This document shows positions 26,674 through 38,500 of a stretch of 64,000 bases of DNA, piece after piece; positions within the stretch are counted from its first letter, which is position 1, and each line of letters starts with the position of its first letter. A model generated the notes under the pieces. The model saw only the letters and a program-made list of their open reading frames with translations. It was not told where the DNA came from and searched no databases. The position numbers were made by a program, and so were the translations under genes. This DNA comes from Dermanyssus gallinae (Eukaryota > Arthropoda > Arachnida > Mesostigmata > Dermanyssidae), in NCBI GenBank assembly GCA_003439945.1, contig QVRM01005471.1, positions 124,001 to 188,000 of the forward strand, read 5' to 3'.

Positions 26674-26716
<43 letters not shown>

Positions 26717-27682
26717 TATATTTGTCCCCTTATGCCTTAATGTAATATGCCATTACAAACGGTCTCTATGGTAGCAAATAAACTACGACCAAAGTATCGG
26801 CCTTTGCTAAAATATAGCGTTAGTATTAAGGTTAGATTCATAATATTTACCTGTCACCAAGACCCTGGGGCGGCTTGCTTATTTTCCATATTGCTTATCC
26901 TTAACAACGTTGCTAAAAATAGAAATACTCTAGTTTAACATTTTTCTAATAATGATCTGATTAAGCACAGGACAACGCTAAACATAGAAAAATACTTATC
27001 TAGTGGCTAAATTCAGGCGCTAATTAGTACATACTTCTGTACTTTTGTACTTATATTACAGAAACCAAAATAAGATTTCTCCAACTTCACTTATAATGCA
27101 CTGAATGGGTTGGCGCACCAAAACATTTTTACGCTTTTTTAGTTTAAATGTGCTCTATACACATAACGGCTGGCGTCGTCTTGAAAGCCAAAAACTGTAG
27201 CTTTACCAATGTTTATTTTACCAAGATTAGAACAAAAAATATTACTACATGACATCTGCTTATCCAAGCTTAAGGTATTCCCTAAATGTGCAATCCCTAA
27301 AAACACACGGCATATGAAATTAAAATAAATTAAATTAAATGGATATGTTTGTGATTACCAATGAGATATATCTAAATAGTGAAATATTTATAGTTGTGAT
27401 AGTGTAAACTAATATAAAGTAAAAATCACAGTTCTCATCATCTATCATCTTAATAAAGATTTTACGCTGTATTACTGCGTAACAACAATTGCACAATCAT
27501 ACTGATAATAGGTTAAAACTGCTCTATCAACACTCACTTTTCTTTATACGCGTAGAATGTGTAAGTATTCTGACGGCCATGTAGCATGAAGGTCATGGTC
27601 CACGTGTCGCAGGAGGTAAGCGGGACACCTTGCTCCAAAGTATATTCTTTGGAACAGTTTTGTAAACCAGTGTACTGTAAAG

Positions 27683-27736
<54 letters not shown>

Positions 27737-27768
27737 TATTACATTTACTTTCCATTATAAAAAAATAT

Positions 27769-27808
<40 letters not shown>

Positions 27809-27883
27809 ATATTTTTTATAATGGAAAGTAAATGTAATAATAAAACTTAAAATAGTTTGGTAAACCAGCGTATATATAAATAA

Positions 27884-27939
<56 letters not shown>

Positions 27940-30900
27940 CAATTCATTTATTCAATGCAATCAATCATTCGTGGTCGGAACATGACATTTGGGTCCCTGC
28001 GAACGTGTGCACCGTTACGGGGGTCCAGTGTAGGGACCAGCCATTTCTGGAGAGTGCCCCGAAACGAGGCCGCATTGCCCCGTTGCACTTCCAGCGACAG
28101 GCGCTGTCTGAGGGAATCACCCGCTCGTTTGTCTCCGCTGGCTAGAATCAGCCGTTTCCCCAACTTTTGTAGCATACTGCAAGTGGACGGACCGGGTCCG
28201 CCAAGAGTCTCGAAGGCAAGGGGGTAAAACCTGTATGGGTACCCGATGCTCTGGTACTTTCCAGCCTTGCCTGCCTCGGCGAGAGCCGAAGCATGACTAG
28301 CCCGGGCCGCGCCAGCACTGACCATTAAAGGGGCTAATAAGTCAGTAACTGTCGCGTCCCACACCAGCATGCATCCGCTCTCGAACGGAGTTAAGGTCAG
28401 CCCGTCAGGTCTCTTGCCGCCCTCCCTGTCTAGTCCAACGGGTTCAAGGACGCCCGGCAGACCACTGAATCGTAAGGCTTGGCTGAAGGTTTCATTCAAG
28501 GCTTGGAGTCTTGCTCGTCTATCTGCGCAGACGATACAGGACAGCCCGTGGCGTCCGTCTGGCCGGACGACGTCTCCGCAGACGCAGGTATGAGTGTATA
28601 CAAGGTCTGTTCCTAAACGAAGTCCGACGGCAATCCTCACCGACTCGTCATCTAACAGGGTCCCGATCCGGGCTTAGGGAATGGCGTGTAGCCATGCGCC
28701 CGCCCCCTTGGAGGAGACAGCGCGCAGCCTGGCCTTGTCGGCATCCGTCGTGCGTCCCGCAATGAGGTTTTCGTGCCTTTGCTCATATAGAGCTGTTGAC
28801 CATTCTTTCTGGCGTCCAGCTTCGGCGGGCTCGTGGCCGCACAGAGCAACTGCGGCTTGTTCCCAATCGCGCTTCTAAGTCTGTGAGAGCGGCCGAATCG
28901 AGGAGGGTTTTAGCCTGTTTTATAGACCTGTGTTAAGAAGCTGCCAAAGCTATCTTATTTATAAAAATCGCACCAGGTAACCTTAGGCCACCCCACGGAA
29001 TGGGGAGTAAGCTTGTTGCCGTGCACCCGTGGATGGACTGAGGTTCAGCAACGCCTCTACTGTAGCCAGCATGCTATCGTTGAGTCGTTCAAGAAGTCCT
29101 AAAGCCAGTGAACAATCTTCACCTCGAAACAAGTAGGTGAGACGTAGGGCCGAAAACTCGAGGGCAGCCGGAACTCCTTGCGGGAACAGGGGTACGCCCA
29201 GCAACTCTAAATCCATGCCGACAGTCTTGCACCCTGGGAGAGCCTTTAGCACTTCAGAGTCCACAGGACCTTCTACAACATGGATCTCACACTTCGCAGG
29301 GTTTAGAGCCAGGCCGCTCCGTTCAGCGAACTTGATGATGTCCCTCAGAGCTGCATCGGGGCGCCAGCCAGTACACCGTCGTTTAAGTACCATACGTTTA
29401 GCGGGCACTCGAGAGAGTCAACTAACTCTTTGGCAGCTAGGCAGAATAGCGGCGGACCCAGCGGGTCGCCCTGCTGTACTCCAGTCTGCGACTATATGAC
29501 GTCATGCGGCAAAAGAAGGCAGGATGGCTCCTTATAAGCAAGTTCCACCTGGGGGAACATACTCGGGGCCCAAGCTTTCACCGCACTCAACAAATGGTCC
29601 CTTCGAATACTGTTGAAGGCGTTCCTGAAGTCAAGCTTGACCACAAGGGTAGCTTCAAAGCGCGACTCCAAAAAGGACCGAGTCGAATGCACTGCCTCCC
29701 GGTATCGTAACCCCAAGCTGATGGTCACCAAGAGCACATGAGATGTCTGCCTTGTTCTCAAGAATGCCAATTTTTGCCGCTAGCCCCCGGATTGCAGATG
29801 AGCATGCGATGGGCCTCACGCTGCCATCTTTCTTCTTGAGGGCGAAAAGTCGGACCCCAAAGATGAGCGGTCGCCATTCAGAGAGCGGCGAGCCCCAGCG
29901 GAGAAGATCAACGACTTTGGCCAAAGCGGCCGCAAGGCGGTCGGCGACAGCTCCTTAAGCGGGGGACAGCAGGTCTTGTAGAAGCCGTGGTCTGATGAAA
30001 TCAAGGCCCGCGGCTGAACTTTGCGAAAACGTTTTTATGGCAGATCGAGCATTGTCGGCTGATGTGGTTGATGGCAAGGGCACTTGAGGAGGTCTGGGCC
30101 AGGACAGAGGTGACGGCGCGGGCGGGTGCTTATCCAAGAGCAAAACCGTCTCGCTAGGCTTCTACGCCAGCGTGTCTTCTGAAATTAAGACCCTGGCCGC
30201 CGAAGAGACGTCGCCTTCCGAAAGCTTGGTAATGGCTAGCCGGACGGTATCAACTGTCCGTTGCCGGGGACGTACGCTTGAAAGAGGGCTACTGCCATCG
30301 TCAAACCGTCTTCCATGAGCACAGTCGCGAAGGTTCCTCCGGACAATAATCCCGAATGACCGGTCATCCTTCCCACCATCGAGGAGGCGGAGGACAACAG
30401 ACGCGAAAGAGAAGAGAGAAAGCCAGGCCGAGTCGTCGTTGTTCTCTGAGACTAAGCACAGGACCTTAGTGAACTCTTCGGCTACTTGCCTACGTACTGA
30501 CTTTGGCAAAATGCGGACCAACCGCCAGCAGCGAAAGACGTCTTGAATAACGCCGATTAATCTATCCGCGGTAAACGGAGAGTTTGAGGGCCGTGACTCA
30601 TTGTCAATGGCAACTCATAGGCAATCACTCCGCGCTTGGCCGTTTTGCGCCGACGCAGAATTCTCCGCGTAAACAAATGCCCGCAAGTTGGGCAGGGAGC
30701 CCTGTTGGGGTCCGACCGCCCGGGTCGCGGGCTCGGCCCGCAGTAAAGCCTGTTGTCGCCGTGGTCTGTCATTGCAAGGCGAGACTTTTTAACTTGTCCA
30801 CCACGGAAGGCAGTCCATCAGAGGTCGCAACGCTTCCTCTAAAGACCTTAACACCGCAGATAACTCTGGTCTGATTCCCTGTAGAAGATCCGCTAGCCCT

Positions 30901-32536
30901 GAAAGCGACGAACCGGTGCCGGCGCTTGAGCGGGCCCTACTTGCTCTCGGGGCCTTTTTCGAGAGGTTGTAGCGACGGGTCCTGCTCGTTGGCAACCTAT
31001 AGTCGCGCTTCTTCTTTTAAAGGTTCCGTATAGATTTCGGCTTGGGTAGAACGACCTACGTATCAACCCCAGCTGCTGGCGAAATCCCCCTAAGCACGGT
31101 TGCGTAGGTGGGGACCTGTACTGCGCACAACGGACCCTCTTGGGCGGAAGCCGGAGAACAACGCACAGCTTCGTCGATGACCGCCTCAGGGTAATCTGCT
31201 CTGACCTGCTGGAGCATGCGACCCTGCGACATAATTTGCTTTTCTCACGCAAGTTAGCCAGCCACGGGCAAAGAGCGGATCCCGCCCGGTGAGGTCCCTG
31301 GCAATTCACGCACTTTGGAACGTTACGACAGGACTCGGCGGTATGATCCGGGCCTTCACAGTTCTTGCAAAGCTTTTTTCCAGACACTTGCCAGCGAATG
31401 TCCAGGTTTCAGGCATTTGAAGCAGATCCTTGCTTGGCTCGGCTCCGAGATCTGTGGCCGAGAAAGACGGACGCGGGGGGCTGGCGAGAGATGGTAAGGA
31501 TTACCTTTGTCAGCGGCACCCTTCTGCCTGCAGACGAACGATATAGCCGACGCGCTTGGGTAACTCCGTGTTCCGCCAGTTTGCCGGCAATTTCGCCTTC
31601 GGTAAAAACTGGGCTGACCCTCCTCAATGCTGGCGGTAAATGAGGTGACGGCCGGGCAAGCAGCCGATACGGGGCACCCTCCTAGGCCTGACGAAGTAGC
31701 GTATTAACACTCTCTAAGCCTTTTACCCAGACCGCAATTGACTGAGTATCACAAGAAATTTTACAGCCTGGTAACACGGCGTAGATCTCTTTGAAGGTTG
31801 TAAGCATTGAACCTTCAGAAGATGACATAGCGTCCGACTCGACGGTTGGTTGTCTTCGAAAGGTTACCTTGAACAAGTTAATTGTCCCGGCTTTGATGTC
31901 ACACCGAAGCTTATCGTATAGCTGTCGTTGCTCGCGTGAAATAGTGGCCTTCTCCGTAAGCGAAACCACTTTTGTGAAACCTTCGGAGTCCACTACACCG
32001 AGTGCTCTGCTTATTGTTTCTTCGATACCAGATTGCCTGCGCCGCTTGCAGCCAACGCGATCATGTGGTAACACATTACTGCCATCGTCGTTGCCAGTAG
32101 CAGTGTATTCCATCTCACCGTCGGGCATGGGCGATGCAGGCGCCTCTGCCGGATCGCCAGCTGCCGTCGTATTATTCTCAACACACGCAGTGACCGCCCT
32201 CAGCCGTGATACATAATATATATCCAACATGCTAGAGGTACCGAGAAAAATTTATATAAGTGCGTTTTATTAATAACATGTGCGATGGCCGTAACTTCAT
32301 TTGTTTTCCGTAAGACTCATGCTCGTGTACGGTTTTGCACTGAATGTTCGCGTTAGTATTAAGAAAAGTCATACAAAACGGATGTTAAAAATTTCAACCG
32401 TCACTAATACGACAACGCGTCAGTAGAAGAATACTCTTCCAACGTTTGTAGCGACAAAACGAACGTTGTATGTTCCCTTGGAGAGTAGCCCGCCAAGGCC
32501 ATGGAAACTTAATGTTAACAGAATTGTTTTTTTTTC

Positions 32537-32570
<34 letters not shown>

Positions 32571-35500
32571 TTTCTAGCTGTATAACATATACTGGTTCTT
32601 TGGAACGTAGCGTTTCATAGCGTCCTAGAAATCAACAACCTACCCTATGGCGTAGGCACTTTTGTTTTCGCCGACGACTAAGTTCTTGTGGTAAGCCTGT
32701 CCAGAGAAGCTCTGAAAGAGGCGGCCAGCGCGGCGCTGATATATATATATATATATATATATACCTATTATGCAAATAGCTCTGCACATGGCGAGAGTGC
32801 GACTCCATCCATAATCTGGATGGAGTCGCAGTATCTCAGACTCGCGTTAGAGAAGACTAAATCAATTTATCTCACTGGCAGGAAGAGAACAGGTTAGAGG
32901 AAGCTTCATCACCGCAGCTGCCTACTCGACTGAGAACAAGCGAAGAATATTACCTTGGGATAATCCTGGATACGGGTCTCACAGGATTAGGTTACCTGCG
33001 CTATGTATAAAAGAGGTCAAGCACCTGAAACCTCGAAAGCTCGCTAGACTGATGCCCAGAGAGAGAGAGAGGAGCGCCGGAAGCCAAGAGAAGGCTCCTA
33101 CTAAATATTTTTCTGGGCTGTGAGGCCAAGCAAAACGGGGGCACAGAACCCAGATGAATTACTTGAGCGTGCAGGTCTCAGAGGCTCAACCACGGTGCCT
33201 AGAAGGATGATTGGTAGCGGACGGAGCGCTGGCAAGAAACCATGGAACTCCTGCCAGATCTTAGAGCCTGGTACGGCTGCAGCCACATTGTGCTCTTTTA
33301 TTACATTACCCAGCTGTTCACTGGCAGTTCCAGTCATGCATGGTAAGAATCCGGATGACAGTTCCAGGGCTCTACAATTGATGGTGTGCTCCACATGGTC
33401 TGATTCCCTCGAGAGACAGTGGGCACGTGCGAACTCTGTCTCTCGAGGGAATCAGACCATGTGGAGCACACCATCAATTGTAGAGCCCTGGAACGAGCCA
33501 GGGCTGCTGCCACGTCAACAGTGCGCGATCTCGTTCTGAGGGAGGTGGTGACACACATGGTGACCTCGCAATAGAAGCGGAGGGAAGGACAACACGTGAT
33601 TCCACACTTGAGGCTGAAAAGAATCCTTCAACGGAACTGGAGGTAGTAAAGTGTATATACTATGTCTTTATAGGATAGCTATAATATACACGACCAAAAT
33701 GTTTACAGGCGATACATTCCATTTTTAACTCCTTCAAATCGTGGAGAATTCCTGGTGAATAAGATTTCTGCTTAGTCAGATCCATTCTCTTAGCATCTTA
33801 AGCACATAACTAAATACCTAATACGATATAAAGAAACGTTATTTGTTTAGACGCGTAAAGCTACATTTGGGATGTGATGTCTCCAATAAAACGAGTTTTG
33901 TTTTGTGATGCCAGAAATAACCGCCTAGGGTGTCACTTTGCTTGAACTTAGCTACGCACAACGTTCTGTAGCTTGTCAACTAAATACGAAACGACTGTTC
34001 GTTTGCCAATTGCAGGGACTCACGGGCAACCTGCATCTGGAGTACCTGGTACGGGCACAACTAAACTATAACTCATCAAGAAGGACTTTTCCTTGTAATT
34101 AACGTATTGCAAAATGGCTGGCTTACTGTTTTTAGTGCTCTCGGAGTGCATTGCCTGCATGTCAGGGCCTACACGGCTGCTTTACGTTTACAACTGACCA
34201 CAGCTGCCTGACGCGCACAAAAATCGGCTTGCCCGAAATTACAAAAATTGATACGTAGATCAATGGCAGGCCGTTCAATTCTCGGCTGAGAGTGAGGTGT
34301 CTTCCTGGGTACGGATTCGATTTACGGAGAATTGTCTACCGGCAACGAGAACAGTGGTTCGCGCAATCTCGCATTTGGAGTTTATTAGTTACGGCTTTAG
34401 TTCAGGCATGTTGTAGGTGCAGTAGTTCTCTTAAGCGGGAGAACCCACCTTGTAGAAATCCTTCATCCGTCAACAGTTCTCTTAAAAATCGAGATTTCAC
34501 TTTCCAATGGCACGTTGATAATATTCTGTCACCGCACGTGACACATACCGTATACAAGAGCTGTTTGTGATACAGAAGTCATGCAAGACAATGCTAGGCA
34601 TTTAACGTGGCTTAATGAAGCGGCTGATTGCTTTTTGAACCTGAAGCTTATTGAAAATGTGCCGGAGAAGCTGAACTAGCCATTGCAGCTACAACTCTAG
34701 CTTGAACAACACTTTCAAAGCCGGTAAATGCTATGCGGAAGGAATGAAAAAGATTCTACAGCAAACAATGGCTGGGCTATTTATTTAGATCAATCTAAAA
34801 TTGCATGGCGGCCCTTAGAGGAGCAAGCATAGTGATATGCACTTGTCAATTAAATATGTTTACAGAATAAACCGTGCAACCAAATATTTGTTTTAGACCA
34901 GATTGTAGGGCTTCAGTAATCGCACAGCTGACTATTAAAACTTCTTCATCATTCTTCGCACAGCCTAGGTAAGATTTGAGAAACAAGTTGTTTTGAATCG
35001 CCAACTACCTCTGCAGCAGTATACGTATCGGAGTTTAAAGGACTATTTTGCAAGTACGTCCTACAAAGACATCAATTTTTTAAGGGTTAGCATTTCGATT
35101 TGTGTTTATTGAAACTGGAGTTTCTGCAATGGATCGACGAATATATTTCTGTGTTGATCTAGTGCGAAGATTGGTGTCGTCATTACCCATATCTGCAGAG
35201 TTTCGTGGTAGACTAACTAATCAAATCGCTGCTGTTGCACGCGTCTAATTCCTATAGGGCTACAATCATGAAAGATATATGAAAACACGATTTTGCTTAA
35301 TTGTTCCCAAGTGACCGACAAAACGTTTATACTAGACCCCGGAGAATCTCCTTGGAGACCATACCAGATAGCCCACTGAGAAACTCGTCGGATTTTAGTA
35401 CACGTAGTTTAGTTTAAATAGAAACTTGATCTAATGCTGCCTATAGCGATTTTACGACAATTGGCCAATTTTGATACTACCAAGTAGCATCTTGAGAGGA

Positions 35501-38500
35501 AGTATTATGAGGTAACGTTCCATGATCTTTTCTCACTCAGCTTGTAGGGCCATATACACAACGCACAAATCTTTATTCACGATCTATACTAAAGTTTCGG
35601 CAAGGCGCAAGCTAAATATTTTCGCATATGTTTTATTCGAATGTCGCAAAGGTCTTATCATAACACGACTGAAGAGACCGACACGACAACCGCACATTAT
35701 TATCATGTAGGAAAAAGTGGCGTGGGTAAATCACAATCGTTCGCTGGCACCTACCTTAAAGTCAGCGGTAAATTTGGGAAACACCGACTGGATCTCAACA
35801 ACAAACTGCTCTGTCGCGTTGTACTGGAGGCAGACGACCTCGGGAACAAGCGTTTCATCATTTGGAATCCACACAATCTCCAAGCGCGTCATTCACATCA
35901 AAAGCAAGCAAATCAAATCAAACGTTAGAAAATGCTAGTAGTAATTGTATTGCACAATAGTATTGCGGCCCGTTGCGTAACAGCTGCACACCACACATGG
36001 TATGTGTTGACCTACGTACAGCTGTATATTCCTTAGCTGATGCTCTTGTAGCAAGTTATTTCGCAATCATTTGTTATAGCTTAGATTATGTTTCACGAGA
36101 TTGCTTATTGAATTCTTGTGTGTATATATATTTAAATAAATACGAAGCGATGCCTAGCAGTTACCGTTCCCTGGGGGTGGGGGGAAGCATTAAAAAAAAC
36201 ATTCTTTGTGGTGAACATTCTTTGTGGTGTGAACAAGGTTACCCCCTCCTCCGGCAGCACTACTGCTACAGGTAGTTGCAAAGGATTATTTGCTAAATGC
36301 ACTAGCAATGCTCCATTGGCCAAGCAGAAGGGAAGCTGCTCTAGAAGTTCTCTAGTCGTAGCCAAATACCTTAAATTCGGCGCCCTCCTTCGGAGTAAAT
36401 TTTTCCGCTTTCTTAAATTGAAACGTTTTCGTGATTCCATTGTAGTAGTCAATTCGAGACCTCCCCGCGTATTTATCGTAGAAAGCGCTAAACGGCTCCA
36501 CAATACCGGTGTCGGGCATTACGATGTATCCATAAGCGCTGTACGAGTCGCCGAAGTCTGGCAGCTTTTTATCTGCAACGGCATTACAAACAAGATGAAG
36601 TAATGGGTGAATGGTTTGCGATCTTTGTATGTGTAAATAAACGTTTCGGGCTGACCCTCAACCAAGAGCTAACGTCGACGGGACTGCTTCATTCGCATTG
36701 CTTCATAGACGGACATACCTCATAAATATAAATGTGTAACAGTGGGACTCGAACCCGTATCGCACCTATCTAGTGTCTTCGCCGGTCGCAATGCGCACGC
36801 AAATGCACCCACCACGCCACCGGGCTCGATCTCTGGTGTAAGCGCAACTTGCTGGCCTGATGCCGCCAACAGGGCACGAAATTAGGTAAACGCCGAAATC
36901 CTTCTTGTGATACTCTGTTGTCGGAAAGTTCTCTGAAACTCTCTGAACTATATATACATATTTCTCGCCTTCTTGAGGCCTTCGCGTGGTCATCATTACT
37001 ATTAGAACATTGCGTATTATTTTTGGGGCATCGCCCGACCTCCTATCGAATATAAATCTTGAAGGCACTACTGGCCCTGTGCAGGCAGTCGTCTAAGAGT
37101 TTCGCTTTTTTGGACAGGTGGTTCACGTCGTCAATAATGGGCGCTCTTTTTCTTTCGAGATCTACTCACAAAATACCGAAAGAAAAGCTACTATGCTGGA
37201 TGCAAAGATCACTCCTATTTACGCCTAGTCTGCATGGTGAACTATAGAAATAGCAATTTTGAATTAAAGTTTACAACAAACTTTAAACATTAAAGGTGCC
37301 AGATCATCTCCTAGACTAAACAATTGTATATATATATATTTGTTTGTAATTTATTTTATTCAAGCTTATTTCGGGAATTAAAAGCCAGCTGAAAACAATA
37401 CACTGCCTGTGTCTGTGCAGATGCGTTTTCTATACGCTGCAACAACAGTTTCTGTAGCGATCCGTCCATCTCATCAATGCCTTATGACCGACGCAAATCG
37501 ATACCAAGGCAACAACACTATTACGGATCAAGTAAGCGTTTATTAGGGTCATTTATCTGCTGCATCACTCAAGAAGATCCACGCAATTCGGGCATCCGTT
37601 ATTGTATATCGCCTGCTACTTCTCGGAAAAGACATCGAGCCGAACTCGGGTTCTGAATGTGTCACTTGCCAAGGTAAGTCTCAAAGCGTCTCCAATAGAA
37701 TCTGGAATGGAGGGTGTTTGAAGTAAGTGCACCCTGCAGAGACCATTGACGGTTCTGAGGAATAGTTCCGAGAAATCTGTATCGAGCACTACTACCCATC
37801 GAAACAAGCAGGGAACAATATAAGCACAATTGCTGGTTCGACCAACCATGCCGAATGATGTGTGTTACGTACCTATCGCTTATTACTAATTGACAACAAT
37901 TAGATCGGGGGTGAATCGCGAGGACCTGAGGTAGCCAAGCGAAGGTGGTACGTACTGGGGTTTGGGTTTCTCCCCGAAGACGAGATATCCCGCGGCTACC
38001 TTATAGAGTGGCAACTAACCACTCCCGTTAACTGCTGGTTTACGAGTGACTATTCGGTCCGATCTCAGTTAGCATTACGAACCACGCCGCACCTTTTGCT
38101 TGTCCCTCTCACCTCTTGACCTAGTTTATTCATCGTATTAGTTTCACTCTTGTTCTCTACACAGATTCGTGTTTCTTGTTGGTGCGCGTGGTGTCGTCGT
38201 ATTCTGACCTGAGGTCGTTGACCTGTAGCATATTGATCAAATCAAAATGGCGACAAGATGGCGGCCGACCCCCAGATAGTTGCTGATCGTAGGGCGCTCT
38301 ATGGCCAACATAGAGCAACCTACAAGAAACTGCTTGTGGAGAATAAGCGCCGGTATGATGAGGAGGAGGAGCTTCGTTTGCTTGAGAGAGCAGAGCGCGA
38401 ACCCCATGTCTACATTGTTCGCCGGCTAAACAAAAGCATGCACAGCATGACAAAGGAGCCCTTCACTGCCCTTCTGCTCGATGCAAACGCCCCCGCGCCT

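Larger units (their letters stand above)
22868..26675 (-). mobile_element. Family B non-LTR retrotransposon, nearly intact two-ORF copy (B1)
   Basis: Minus strand, in host intron 4, same orientation as the gene. ORF1 26673-25738 (311 aa, SGNH-hydrolase-like). ORF2 25999-22952 (1015 codons before the stop), broken only by a TGA at 23542-23540. ORF2 has an APE endonuclease, RT with YADD, and a C-terminal Cys motif [17 protein letters not shown]. The whole unit is bracketed by (TA)n tracts at 26676-26714 and 22840-22867. It is the best-preserved element in the window and so probably among the youngest. Clade left unassigned; SGNH-like ORF1 is known in CR1-like and some related groups. Confidence 0.9.
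27940..32230 (-). mobile_element. Family C non-LTR retrotransposon with gag-like ORF1 and RLE-type ORF2 (C1)
   Basis: Minus strand, intron 3. ORF1: 32230-31682, then shifted to 31387-30893 with zinc knuckles. ORF2 pieces: 30772-30557 (zinc-finger-like [11 protein letters not shown]), 30521-30162, 30143-29955, 29924-29655 ([20 protein letters not shown]), 29770-29492 ([19 protein letters not shown]), 29408-28983, 28640-27948. The catalytic box reads YLND at 29389-29378. The C-terminus has CVCGDVV...[16 protein letters not shown] and LVWDATV, which I read as the CCHC knuckle and PD...D core of a restriction-like endonuclease. Many frameshifts; inactive. Confidence 0.8.
32590..33560 (+). mobile_element. 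R1-like LINE C-terminal relic with inverted duplications
   Basis: Plus-strand relic. [12 protein letters not shown] (RT box) at 32645-32680; [16 protein letters not shown] to 32740; a (TA)n tract at 32739-32763; [19 protein letters not shown] at 32820-32875; [24 protein letters not shown] region near 33215-33275; then CELC...[16 protein letters not shown] at 33430-33505, the C-x2-C...H...C finger seen at R1-like ORF2 ends. Interrupted by two inverted duplications (32799-32829, 33361-33494). Antisense to the host gene. Confidence 0.65.

Noticed and set aside
33120..33539. 139-aa plus-strand open frame as a gene
   Set aside because: It runs through both arms of the 59-bp palindrome; coding similarity to R1-like ORF2 is in another frame.
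33930..34140. Minus-strand exon ending GCCCGTGAGT as part of the C1A gene
   Set aside because: Its translation shows no CFAD similarity and exons 3 and 4 already join in phase without it.
36734..36832. Functional tRNA gene
   Set aside because: A-to-B box spacing and lack of a clean acceptor stem do not fit a tRNA; SINE-like is better.
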